A stretch of 64,000 nt of DNA from MKSF01 sp037190225 (GTDB taxonomy: Bacteria > Bacteroidota > Bacteroidia > Chitinophagales > Chitinophagaceae): assembly GCA_037190225.1 (NCBI GenBank), contig JBBCJL010000011.1, positions 124,001 through 188,000 on the forward strand, given 5' to 3'. The notes beneath the pieces were generated by a model. That model was given only the letters and a program-made list of their open reading frames with translations, was not told the DNA's origin and did not search any database. A program made the translations under genes and the position numbers. This document shows, one piece after another, positions 26,876 to 35,309 of this stretch (positions are counted from its first letter, which is position 1; every line of letters begins with the position of its first letter).

Positions 26876-28405
26876 CTACCGCGCGATCCAGCTTGCCGGG
26901 TTAACGGTAGAGAAGTTATTGCCTGTGATCTTCCATACCTGGAAGTTCAGCACGCTTACACCATCTTCATTTTTCCCAACGGTGCCCAGGGTCTGCTTGG
27001 CAGTCACCTTATCGCCCTGCCTGACGCTCACATTGGCCAGCCCGCTGTAAATGGTAAAATATTCTCCATGGCTTACCATAACGATAAAGCCGTCAATATT
27101 GCTGACCTTGGTCACCGTACCTTCAAAGACGCTCCGGGCCGCGGCGCCCGCTCCCGTGGTAATATCTATACCCAGGTTGTCTATGGTAATGCTGGAATAG
27201 AGGGGGTGTTGCTGCGTACCGTACTGCGAGGAGATATATCCTTTTTCCACAGGCCAGGGAAGCCTGCCCTGGTTGGCGCTGAAGCTGTTGGAAAGGTTCT
27301 GCACTTCGGGGGTAAGGTTCATCTTATAGCTTTCGCTCACCTTAGGTGTACCGGGCGAGGATGCGCCCATAGCGCGGGGATTCGCATTGCTTCCTGACGG
27401 CTGCTGCGTAGCGGCAGTCGCTTTGGGCGTAGCGGTATTGGATGCTGTCGCACCGCTTCCGCCCTGAGCCGGCTTACCCGTTGCCGGGGTTGCAGAGCCG
27501 GAAGGCGTTTCGCCTCTCATTTCAGATCCTGTCCTCAGCGTCACATCATTGCTCCTGGAACCCGCGGCGGCTACTTCCTGCTTACGACGGGCCTCTTCTT
27601 CCGCTTTCTTTTTAGCCAGGGCTTCCTGCTCCGCTTTCTTACGGGCTTCTTCCTCGGCCTTTTTCTTAGCCAGCGCGATCTCCTTACGGATCATCTCCTT
27701 AATGCTGCTTTCCAGCTTGGCCGAAGCGGCCTGGTCTTTCCTGATCCTGTCCAGCAGCTCTTTCTCTTTGCCTTTTAAGGCCAGCACCACCTTATCCGTT
27801 TCCGCCTTTTCTGCCAGCAGCTCCTGGGTTTGCTCTTTTTCTTCTGCCAGCAGGCTGCTTTTTTCATTTTTCTGGCTGTTCAGCTGCCCTATCTTGGTAT
27901 TGAGCGTGACTTGCGTACGCTGAATCTTATCTCCTTCCGCTTTCCTGAAATCATTGTAGCGCTTAAGGTACTGTATGCGTCTCAGGGCATCATTGAAGTC
28001 AGACGCCCCGAAGAGGAAAGCCACCAGGTTCTCGCTCTCACGGCTCTTATAGGCATACCGCACAGAGGCCGCGTAGGATTGCTGCTGTGACTGCAATTTA
28101 CTGTTCAGGTCCTCAATATCACGCACGGAGGAACGGATCGTATGCTCAAGCCCGGAAATTTCGGAGTTAATATTATTGATAAGCTGGGTCCTGGCCTGCA
28201 ATTTAGCCTGTAATGCCTTCAGGTCGGAAAGCGTGGCATTTTTGTTCTGCTTGGTCTCCTCCAGCTGCTTCTGGGTCTGCTCTATTTCCTTTAGCAGGTT
28301 ATTCCTGCGCTTTTCCAGGTCAGACTTTGTAGGTTGCTGTGCGGCAACATACACACTGAAAAGGGTAATCAGGGAAAATATGGCAATATATTTTATATTC
28401 TTCAT
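26876..28405 (-). CDS. EnvC-like murein hydrolase activator (degenerate M23/LytM)
   Basis: The 509-residue exported protein has a signal peptide (1-22), long coiled coils (about 24-110 and 155-275, with charged AKKKAEEEA repeats), a low-complexity Gly/Ser/Thr/Ala-rich linker (about 285-365), and a C-terminal LytM domain (about 380-505). The LytM domain keeps ISSQYGTQQHP, but the zinc-ligand HxGxD is NLGID and the usual YxHL is YSGL, so two ligand histidines are missing. This matches EnvC-type factors that do not cut peptidoglycan themselves but activate amidases at the division septum. Its location is periplasmic. No amidase gene is nearby. Confidence 0.85.
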   Translation of the reverse strand: MKNIKYIAIFSLITLFSVYVAAQQPTKSDLEKRRNNLLKEIEQTQKQLEETKQNKNATLSDLKALQAKLQARTQLINNINSEISGLEHTIRSSVRDIEDLNSKLQSQQQSYAASVRYAYKSRESENLVAFLFGASDFNDALRRIQYLKRYNDFRKAEGDKIQRTQVTLNTKIGQLNSQKNEKSSLLAEEKEQTQELLAEKAETDKVVLALKGKEKELLDRIRKDQAASAKLESSIKEMIRKEIALAKKKAEEEARKKAEQEALAKKKAEEEARRKQEVAAAGSRSNDVTLRTGSEMRGETPSGSATPATGKPAQGGSGATASNTATPKATAATQQPSGSNANPRAMGASSPGTPKVSESYKMNLTPEVQNLSNSFSANQGRLPWPVEKGYISSQYGTQQHPLYSSITIDNLGIDITTGAGAAARSVFEGTVTKVSNIDGFIVMVSHGEYFTIYSGLANVSVRQGDKVTAKQTLGTVGKNEDGVSVLNFQVWKITGNNFSTVNPASWIAR

Positions 28406-28682
28406 CTAGTCGGATCACTAAGTTATTACCAAATTACCAAACGGTATAAGCTATAAAGTTATTATTTTAACAGAATAACTCAAAATTATCACTCCTAATT
28501 TTACAAAAAATAACGATTGACAGGCGGCCCGCAGTTTCATTGCAGACCATCCTGCCAGGCATTCGGCCCCCCCGCTATCCGGTAAAAGAAATCCGGCTTG
28601 TCCGTAATATACAATACGGGAACAAACCGGAGCTATCACTTCAGGCGGTTGACCTTACATTAAAGCAATGGATCCTGCGGCA
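28406..28682. other. Spacer between the M16 peptidase gene and the envC-like gene
   Basis: About 277 bp without a supported gene. It should contain the envC-like promoter on the minus strand, but I find no exact TAnnTTTG match. The part next to the M16 gene is G+C-richer and unremarkable. Confidence 0.4.
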
Positions 28683-29975
28683 TTACTCATCATCATCACT
28701 TTCATTTTCTTCTTCATCTTCTTCAGCGATCGCCGTTTTGCCATCTGCGTAATAATACAGGACACTGCTGTTGGTATCTACCAGTGTCCGGGCCGCATAT
28801 GCCTTTACGTCCTCCAATGAGATACCGTCATAATTTTCCATTTCCGTATTCATCATTGCAGCGTCACCCAGCAGCTCATAAAATGCCAGGTTATTGGCAC
28901 GCGACAGGAGGTTCACATCTTCAAAGACGATCATAGCCTCCACCTTATTGATAGCCTTTTCCAGCTCATCGGGCGTAATGCCGTTCGTGATAATATCATT
29001 TATGATAGTATCCACCGCTGCTTCCGCAGCCTCCATGCTGACACCCCTAGATAAACGGCCGGCGATCACCAGCAGGCCGGCGTCCAAGCTGCCGGTATGA
29101 TAGCAGGAAATATCGCTGAACAGCTGCTGCTCCTTGATCAATATCTCGTATAAGCGGGATGAATTGCCGCCGCCCAGCACTTCAGAGAGAATATCCGCTA
29201 TATAATAGCCGCTCTGCAGGCGCGGCGCAATATGCCAGACCTTATAAAAAGCATCTACGGGAACAGGGGCATAAACGGTCTTCGTGCGCTTTTCCGTCTG
29301 GGTCGGCTCCTGCGGCAGGTTCCTTTCATACTTCTCACCCGGGGGAATATTACCGAACCATTTTTCTACCGCTGCCCTCGCCTCTTCCGGCGTTACATTG
29401 CCGGCAACGCACAAAACGGCATTCAGGGGATTGTAATGCTTTTTAAAGAAAGCCTTTACATCTTCCAGCGTAGCCTGCTCAATGTGCTCCAGCTTCCGGC
29501 CTATGGTCATCCATTTATAGGGATGGGCAGTATAGGCCATTTCCCGTATATGCTGCCATACATCGCCATAGGGCTTATTGATATAATGTTCCTTGAATTC
29601 TTCCATCACCACCTTGCGCTGCACCTCCAGCCCCTGCTCATTGAAGGCCAGCGACAGCATCCGGTCGCTTTCCAGCCACAGGGCCGTCTCAAGATTCTCC
29701 TTGGGCAGCTGCAGGTAATAATTAGTGATATCATTGGTGGTATAGGCATTGTTCTCGCCTCCCGCCATCTGCAGCGGCATATCATAATTAGGGATATGCG
29801 CCGAGCCGCTGAACATAAGATGCTCAAACAAATGCGCAAAACCGGTCTTATCCTCCTGCTCATCTCTTGCGCCGACATCATACAGCACGTTGACCGCTAC
29901 CATAGGAGAGCTGTTGTCTTCGTGCACAATGACACGCAAGCCGTTGTCTAAAACAAATTTGTGAAAATGGATCAT
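28683..29975 (-). CDS. M16 family zinc metallopeptidase (pitrilysin/MPP-like)
   Basis: The 430-residue protein carries the inverted zinc motif HLFEH at 48-52 (HxxEH), with E51 as the general base. The third ligand is expected in the MEEFKEHYINKPYG region. It has the two M16 domains of a half-clam subunit and no signal peptide, so a cytoplasmic or peripheral location is likely. The C terminus is a very acidic tail (EEDEEENESDDDE). Paired catalytic and inactive M16 subunits often occur in bacteria, but no partner is adjacent. The substrate is unknown. Confidence 0.9.
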   Translation of the reverse strand: MIHFHKFVLDNGLRVIVHEDNSSPMVAVNVLYDVGARDEQEDKTGFAHLFEHLMFSGSAHIPNYDMPLQMAGGENNAYTTNDITNYYLQLPKENLETALWLESDRMLSLAFNEQGLEVQRKVVMEEFKEHYINKPYGDVWQHIREMAYTAHPYKWMTIGRKLEHIEQATLEDVKAFFKKHYNPLNAVLCVAGNVTPEEARAAVEKWFGNIPPGEKYERNLPQEPTQTEKRTKTVYAPVPVDAFYKVWHIAPRLQSGYYIADILSEVLGGGNSSRLYEILIKEQQLFSDISCYHTGSLDAGLLVIAGRLSRGVSMEAAEAAVDTIINDIITNGITPDELEKAINKVEAMIVFEDVNLLSRANNLAFYELLGDAAMMNTEMENYDGISLEDVKAYAARTLVDTNSSVLYYYADGKTAIAEEDEEENESDDDE

Positions 29976-30008
29976 CTGATAAATTTAATACGTAAGCGGC
30001 AAGGTTCC

Positions 30009-30254
30009 TTACCTGCCTGTCCCGGAATTCATTTCATCCGGGCGCTGCATCAGGGTATCCCAGTTTTTTTCTATGATCACAAAGGCCATAGGCCCTATAA
30101 AAGGGACACCGAAAAACATAATGCCGAAAATGATCTTGGCTCCCAAAGGTACTTTTTTACTGGGGATCATTTTTACAAAACCGTATATGATGCTTGCCAC
30201 ATGCGCAAGCACAAGAATAATAAAGATTACCGTACCTAATTCTTTGTTTACCAT
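30009..30254 (-). CDS. Small two-helix membrane protein
   Basis: An 81-residue protein with two hydrophobic helices (about 8-27 and 38-60) linked by a short basic loop; the second contains GVPFIGPMAFVI. It lies 8 bp behind the FKBP gene on the same strand and so is probably co-transcribed. No family is recognised with confidence; the layout recalls small PLDc_N-type membrane proteins. Confidence 0.55.
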   Translation of the reverse strand: MVNKELGTVIFIILVLAHVASIIYGFVKMIPSKKVPLGAKIIFGIMFFGVPFIGPMAFVIIEKNWDTLMQRPDEMNSGTGR

Positions 30255-30262
30255 CAGCGTAT

Positions 30263-30700
30263 CTATTGAATAGCCAGTAATTCCACTTCGAATACCAGGG
30301 TACTGTTAGGCGCGATATCGCTGCCAACCTGCCTGTCTCCGTAAGCCAGATGAGAAGGGATGTAAAACCTGAAGGTGCTGCCAAGCGGCATATGCTGCAG
30401 CCCTTCCGTCCAGCCGGCGATCACTTTATTGAGGGGAAATGTGGCAGGAACGCCTCTCTTTTTGCTGCTGTCAAAGACCTTACCGTTTATCAGCGTACCT
30501 TCGTAATGACAGGTAACGTGGCTGTCGGCCGCAGGCTTACGGTCGCTTTCTGCCATGAACAGCACCTCATATTGCAGGCCGCTAGGCATGACCTGTACCT
30601 CCGGGCGCCGGCCGTTCCGTTCCAGGAATTCCAGCCCTTCCTTTAATGTCCGTTCCGCTTTTTCTCTTTTACGCTGCTGCAGCAGGTCCGCTATTCCCAT
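30263..30700 (-). CDS. FKBP-type peptidyl-prolyl cis-trans isomerase
   Basis: Starting at MGIADLLQQRK (30700) gives 145 residues; an upstream in-frame start at 30721 is less likely. A short helical N-terminal segment precedes one FKBP domain with HVTCHYEGTLINGKVFDSS, VIAGWTEGLQHMPLGS, YIPSHLAYG and a C-terminal FEVELL. The aromatic and acidic pocket residues of active FKBPs (Y, F, D, W, Y) are kept. No signal peptide is seen, so it probably works as a cytoplasmic folding helper. Confidence 0.9.
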   Translation of the reverse strand: MGIADLLQQRKREKAERTLKEGLEFLERNGRRPEVQVMPSGLQYEVLFMAESDRKPAADSHVTCHYEGTLINGKVFDSSKKRGVPATFPLNKVIAGWTEGLQHMPLGSTFRFYIPSHLAYGDRQVGSDIAPNSTLVFEVELLAIQ

Positions 30701-30796
30701 AATTGAAATAATTTTCCGCAAAACTACTGCATTCGCAGCACTTTTGAAGCATAAATTGCCGGCCTTTCAACGGAGCCATTGCTACCGCTACACGTA

Positions 30797-31534
30797 TCAG
30801 AAGGCTTCCTTATCTCCCAGGTAGCGCCATTTTCCCGGCGGCATTGCTCCCAGGCGCACCTTACCGATCCGGATGCGCTTCAGCCCGATGACCTTCAGGC
30901 CTACCTGCTCGCACATCCTGCGTATCTGTCTTTTCTTGCCTTCCCGGAGGATGAATTTCAGCTGGTCGGCATTCTGCCATACCACTTTAGCGGGCAATAG
31001 GTCCTTACCGTCCAGCTTCAGGCCGTGGTTCAGCAGCTCCAGCCCATCAGGAATGAGCGTACCGGTCACCCGCACCAGGTACTCTTTCTCTATTTCGGAA
31101 TGCTCCCCTATCAGTTGTTTGGCTACGGCACCATTCTGTGTCAGTATAAGAATACCCTGCGAATCTATATCCAGCCGGCCGGCCGGCGCCAGTCCCTCAT
31201 GCTGCCGCGGATCATATGCTATCCCGCTTTTATCCCCTTCCCACCGGTTTTTCGGATGAAAAAGCACCGAAGCGGGCTTATAACCTTTCTCCGCCTGCGC
31301 GCTTACATATCCTACCGGCTTATTTAATATGACCGTTACCCTGTTGTTCTGGGCATTCCTGGCCTTATCAGACAGTTGTATCACATCCGTCTCCGTCACC
31401 TTATGTCCTTTCTCCCTGATCACCTCACCGTTGACTGTCACCCATCCCTTCAGGATATAATCATCCGCTTCCCGCCGGGAGCACAATCCCAGTACTGACA
31501 TCCGTTTGGCCAACCTCGTCACTTCAGGCTCCAT
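30797..31534 (-). CDS. rluF: rRNA pseudouridine synthase, RluF/RsuA family
   Basis: The 245-residue protein has an N-terminal S4 RNA-binding domain (about 5-60, RMSVLGLCSRREADDYI) and a catalytic domain with the active-site motif PAGRLDIDSQG, where the aspartate attacks the target uridine. The C-terminal GKKRQIRRMCEQVGLKV is family-typical. The ending RIGKVRLGAMPPGKWRYL resembles RluF, which modifies U2604 of 23S rRNA in E. coli, more than RluB or RsuA. The exact target is inferred only by similarity. Confidence 0.85.
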   Translation of the reverse strand: MEPEVTRLAKRMSVLGLCSRREADDYILKGWVTVNGEVIREKGHKVTETDVIQLSDKARNAQNNRVTVILNKPVGYVSAQAEKGYKPASVLFHPKNRWEGDKSGIAYDPRQHEGLAPAGRLDIDSQGILILTQNGAVAKQLIGEHSEIEKEYLVRVTGTLIPDGLELLNHGLKLDGKDLLPAKVVWQNADQLKFILREGKKRQIRRMCEQVGLKVIGLKRIRIGKVRLGAMPPGKWRYLGDKEAF

Positions 31535-31665
31535 ACTTGCTGATTTAATTGTTTACGGGCACAAAATAAAGGTATAAATACAACATCATCAAATTAAGCG
31601 ACCGCCCCGGCTCCTGCCGCCGGCCCGTTTACGGATTTAACCGCTGCTATACGTAAGATTAATCG

Positions 31666-31673
31666 TAGCTTTG
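31666..31673 (+). promoter_or_regulatory. -7 box upstream of the phnA-like gene
   Basis: TAGCTTTG matches the Bacteroidota TAnnTTTG element 26 bp before the start codon. No clear TTTG is present at the -33 position. Confidence 0.45.
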
Positions 31674-31699
31674 CCTCCCGTTAAAAAGGAAACAATATC

Positions 31700-32281
31700 A
31701 TGAGAACAGAAGATTTATTAAAATCCAGGAGCGATAATCAATGCGAACTATGTAACGCCGCAGGACATCTGAACGTATATGATGTGCCGCCGGCCGCAAG
31801 CAACGTCACCGGCAGGGAGATCTATATCTGCGATAAGTGCCTCGCCCAGGTGGAAAAGAAGGAAGCCCTCGATCCCGTACACTGGACCTGCCTTACCACA
31901 GCCATGTGGAGCGAGGTAGTACCAGTGCAGGTGGTTGCCTGGAGAATGCTGAACAGGTTACGCGATGAAAGCTGGGCAGCAGAACAGATCGATATGATGT
32001 ATTTTGATGAGGAAACCCTGGCCTGGGCCAAAGCAACGGGAGATCATGAAGGAGATGCTACGGTGGACCTTCACAAAGACAGCAATGGCGCCGTCCTGAA
32101 TAACGGGGACAGCGTGGTGCTGACCAAGACCCTGGACGTAAAGGGCAGCAGCTTAAAGGCCGCCATAGGCACCGTGGTAAAAAACATCCGGCTGGTACCC
32201 GATAATACCGAACAGATAGAAGGCAGGGTAGAAGGACAAACCATTGTTATCCTGACAAAGTATTTAAGAAAACAAAACTGA
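31700..32281 (+). CDS. PhnA/YjdM-family zinc-ribbon protein
   Basis: The 193-residue cytoplasmic protein has an N-terminal zinc ribbon (C15-x2-C18 and C44-x2-C47). It is followed by HWTCLTTAMWSEVVPVQVVAWRML and a C-terminal beta-barrel region with DSVVLTKTLDVKGSS and LKAAIGTVVKNIRL, typical of the family named after PhnA. Despite the name, no role in phosphonate breakdown is established for most members, and no phosphonate genes are nearby. Confidence 0.85.
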   Translation: MRTEDLLKSRSDNQCELCNAAGHLNVYDVPPAASNVTGREIYICDKCLAQVEKKEALDPVHWTCLTTAMWSEVVPVQVVAWRMLNRLRDESWAAEQIDMMYFDEETLAWAKATGDHEGDATVDLHKDSNGAVLNNGDSVVLTKTLDVKGSSLKAAIGTVVKNIRLVPDNTEQIEGRVEGQTIVILTKYLRKQN

Positions 32282-32384
32282 TCGGCACGCATCTTATCTG
32301 GAAATTTTACCGGTAAAACGGCAGGGTCTGGCAAAAATTTACATATCTTTAGCATTTATACAATTTTAAAATCACGCTTCATTA

Positions 32385-32909
32385 ATGGTAAAGAAATTAA
32401 TATTCGCGCTGGCGCTTAGCAGCTTTTCCGTGCAGGGACTTTATGCGCAGGCCCAGTTAGTGCCGGGGCATTACAGTCTGGAAAAAGCGGAAGATTATGC
32501 CATCTATAACAATGATGTTATCAGGTGCGTGGATTGGATCATCAATACTCCCATCTCGGAGGGACGCAACATAAGACGCGATGTCTATGAGTTCCTTTTG
32601 CAATGGACAGCAGGCAGCCCGGATCTGCTGATTTCGATCTCTCCGGACAACCTGCCGTTTGAAATATCGCACCCGGACCTGCTGATATTATTTATGGGCG
32701 CCTGGGCAAAATATGCCATTGTCCATAAAGATTACAGGGATCATCTGGCAGCCAACGAATATGCCGTACTGACCGTACTGGACTTCATGGAAAGCAATAA
32801 AGCGCTGCTGCCCGAAGATGATGCCACTACCCAAAAATTTAAAGCCATGCGTGAAAAGGGCACCCTAAGGAAACACCTGAAGAAGGCTTTGTCCAAAATG
32901 AAAAAATAA
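32385..32909 (+). CDS. Secreted hypothetical protein
   Basis: This 174-residue protein has a clear signal peptide (1-21, GLYAQA cleavage region) and a mostly helical mature part with no recognised domain. It ends in a lysine-rich stretch (LRKHLKKALSKMKK). It lies 103 bp behind the phnA-like gene. Location is periplasmic or surface; the function is unknown. Confidence 0.65.
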   Translation: MVKKLIFALALSSFSVQGLYAQAQLVPGHYSLEKAEDYAIYNNDVIRCVDWIINTPISEGRNIRRDVYEFLLQWTAGSPDLLISISPDNLPFEISHPDLLILFMGAWAKYAIVHKDYRDHLAANEYAVLTVLDFMESNKALLPEDDATTQKFKAMREKGTLRKHLKKALSKMKK

Positions 32910-33292
32910 CAGGCCTTCGGCTGTACCTGGTCTGACTGCCCGGCTACGGGCAGCAAACAGGCAGATTGCATTCATTATGCGCGGCAGCGGTACTTTATCT
33001 CCGCTGTACAGCGGGATGGAGAAATCTAAAACTAAATATCCTTATTGAACTGTGGTTAAGTCTTGCGCTGCCACAGTTTTTCTATTATGGCATCTGCCTG
33101 GTAAATCGTTATTACAATATACCGGGAATACGGCCAGGCAATGACTTTTAACCGGAAATTCCAGGGAACCGTGCTGCTAAATAAATCAAAAACTGAACCG
33201 GGAGAAATAAGCATAGGTTTTATACTCATATATACTCGTTTTATTGACTTTATTGCTATATATTTGTGAACAACCATACTATACCCGTTAAT
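32910..33292. other. 383-bp intergenic region with small inverted repeats
   Basis: No gene is supported. It holds a perfect 14-bp palindrome (33001-33014) and an 8-bp stem AACTGTGG/CCACAGTT (33048-33055, 33071-33078) followed by Ts, which may be a weak terminator. At 33259-33266 there is a TATATTTG promoter element for the next gene. Confidence 0.5.
33259..33266 (+). promoter_or_regulatory. -7 box upstream of the CNNM/CBS gene
   Basis: TATATTTG matches TAnnTTTG. It lies 26 bp before ATG 33293 and overlaps the alternative GTG at 33266, which argues for the ATG as the true start. Confidence 0.5.
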
Positions 33293-34564
33293 ATGATTAC
33301 AACTATTGTTTTAATTTTATTAAGCCTTCTCGCCATTCTTTTGATAACAGGGTTTGAATACGCCTACCTGTCATCCAATAAGCTCAGCATAGAGCTGAAG
33401 CGTAAAAAAGGAACCAACAGCGGTAAAGCCGTAGCCGGCTTTTTTGATAAGCCCGAACGTTTCTGGAGCACGACCATCGTTGTATTCTATATATTGCTGG
33501 TCATCACCTGCTTTATGATCAGCAAGACAACCATCGTGTACAGCCTGCTTCCCGCCCGGTACACCTCCATCTTTGAGTCCAATCCCTACCTGGGCATGGC
33601 CATAGATATCCTGATCGCCTCCATCCTGATCATCCTGACATCCGGCTTTTTATCCAAAAAGATATTTGAATATAACCCTGAAGACAAGCTGACAGGCTGG
33701 AGCATCTTCCTGAATATGCTGGCCGATATTATCAGCCCTATCAATGCCATCTTCATCAGCGTGGCCCGGTTTATCCTGAAATACCTGTTCAATGTGAGGA
33801 TCAAGGAGCCCAACAAGGTGTTTGAAAAGGTCAATATCGAAGAGTTCGTCTATCATAACATACAGGGGCATTATGATTTTGAGAACAAGAACAAAGAGCT
33901 GTTCAATAAGGCGCTTACGCTCAGCAACCTGAAGATCAGGAACTGTGTTACGCCGCGTAACGAGATCATCGCCATAGATGTGAATGCGCCGATACAGATG
34001 CTGAAGGATAAATTCATCCAGACCAAGCAGGCGCGTATCATCATTTATGAAAACACCCTGGACAACATCGTAGGATATACCCACCAGATAGACCTGAATA
34101 AAAGGCCCGCATCCATCCGGGAGATCCTCATAGAAATACCCGTGGTACCTGAAACCATGAATGCGCTGGACCTTATGAACAGGTTCTCCAAGGAGCGGAA
34201 GTCCATAGCCTGGGTGGTGGATGAGTTCGGCGGCACCTATGGGTTCACCACCATAGAAGACATCATGGAAGAGGTATTTGGCAATATCAAGGATGAAAAT
34301 GACCTGGCCATCTATACGGAGCGCATTATCAGCGATAATGAATTTATCTTTTCCGGCCGCCTGGAGATCAATTACCTCAACAAAAAATATAACCTGAATA
34401 TTCCCACAGGCCATTCACAGACACTCTCGGGATATATCGTACATAACCATACCACCATTCCCAATATCAGGGAGCGCATCATCATCAATAACCTGGAGTT
34501 TGAAATACTCCTGGTAACCGCTACCCGCGTGGAGACAGTAAGAATGAAGGTTTTAAATTTCTAG
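33293..34564 (+). CDS. CNNM/CBS-domain membrane protein (hemolysin/CorC family)
   Basis: Starting at ATG 33293 the product has 423 residues. The N-terminal CNNM (DUF21) domain has about four membrane helices. A CBS pair follows (around NCVTPRNEIIAID and VVPETMNALDLMNRF), then the AWVVDEFGGTYGFTTIEDIMEEV motif that marks this family, and a CorC/HlyC C-terminal domain. Family members are linked to magnesium/cobalt transport or efflux. The similar Bacteroidota protein GldE is related to gliding, but no gliding genes adjoin this gene. Confidence 0.88.
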   Translation: MITTIVLILLSLLAILLITGFEYAYLSSNKLSIELKRKKGTNSGKAVAGFFDKPERFWSTTIVVFYILLVITCFMISKTTIVYSLLPARYTSIFESNPYLGMAIDILIASILIILTSGFLSKKIFEYNPEDKLTGWSIFLNMLADIISPINAIFISVARFILKYLFNVRIKEPNKVFEKVNIEEFVYHNIQGHYDFENKNKELFNKALTLSNLKIRNCVTPRNEIIAIDVNAPIQMLKDKFIQTKQARIIIYENTLDNIVGYTHQIDLNKRPASIREILIEIPVVPETMNALDLMNRFSKERKSIAWVVDEFGGTYGFTTIEDIMEEVFGNIKDENDLAIYTERIISDNEFIFSGRLEINYLNKKYNLNIPTGHSQTLSGYIVHNHTTIPNIRERIIINNLEFEILLVTATRVETVRMKVLNF

Positions 34565-34614
34565 ACCGGCATAAGTTTTAACCTTTTAATTGGATATATT
34601 AAGACTATATAACT

Positions 34615-34622
34615 TAAATTTG
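34615..34622 (+). promoter_or_regulatory. -7 box upstream of the O-methyltransferase gene
   Basis: TAAATTTG matches TAnnTTTG 25 bp before the start codon; a TTG lies 22 bp upstream of it (34590-34592). Confidence 0.5.
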
Positions 34623-34646
34623 TAAGTTGTATCAGGTAAAAATCTA

Positions 34647-35297
34647 ATGGACAAAACGATTACCTCCGTACCAGCCAACCGGTATGCAGAGAATTTCAGC
34701 AGCCCCGAAGATGCCGTATCGGCCGCTTTGAATGCCTATACCGTTGCAAACGTCAGGGGCGCCGGGATGCTATCAGGGCATCTCCAGGGTAATTTCCTGA
34801 AAATGATCAGCCTGATGATCCGGCCCCGAAATGTCCTGGAGCTGGGTACCTATACGGGCTATGCCACCATTGCGCTGGCGGCAGGTCTGCAGGATGGCGG
34901 GCACGTACATACCATTGATACCGACAGCACCTTACAGGACGTAAGGGACGCACACTGGAAAGCAGCAGGACTTGCCGGGAAAATAATACAGCATACCGGC
35001 AAAGCGCTTGATATCCTCCCTACACTCCGGCCTGTACCCTTTGATCTTGCCTTTATTGATGCGGACAAAGGCAACTATAAGCATTACCTGGATCTGCTCC
35101 TGGAGATGATGTCCGCAAACAGCACCATTATCATTGACAACACCCTGTTCCACGGAGAAGTTTTCGACGAAGCCACCTCCGACAGGAATGCCATAAAAAT
35201 TCACGATTTCAACCAGTACTTGCAACAAATGCCGGATGTCTTCCACGTATTGCTCCCTATAAGGGACGGCATCACACTTGTAAGGAAAACCCGATAA
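34647..35297 (+). CDS. SAM-dependent O-methyltransferase (class I, family 3)
   Basis: The 216-residue protein contains LELGTYTGYATIALA (SAM motif I), the FIDADKGNYKHYLDLLL segment with metal-binding aspartate and IIIDNTLFHGEV, the pattern of catechol/caffeoyl-CoA-like O-methyltransferases that need a divalent cation. The natural substrate is unknown. It lies 12 bp before the glucosaminidase gene and is probably co-transcribed with it. Confidence 0.88.
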   Translation: MDKTITSVPANRYAENFSSPEDAVSAALNAYTVANVRGAGMLSGHLQGNFLKMISLMIRPRNVLELGTYTGYATIALAAGLQDGGHVHTIDTDSTLQDVRDAHWKAAGLAGKIIQHTGKALDILPTLRPVPFDLAFIDADKGNYKHYLDLLLEMMSANSTIIIDNTLFHGEVFDEATSDRNAIKIHDFNQYLQQMPDVFHVLLPIRDGITLVRKTR

Positions 35298-35309
35298 AAA
35301 TATTAGATT

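Noticed and set aside
33001..33014. 14-bp palindrome as an operator
   Set aside because: It lies far from a promoter (the box at 33259) and has no partner site; kept only as a note in the intergenic entry.
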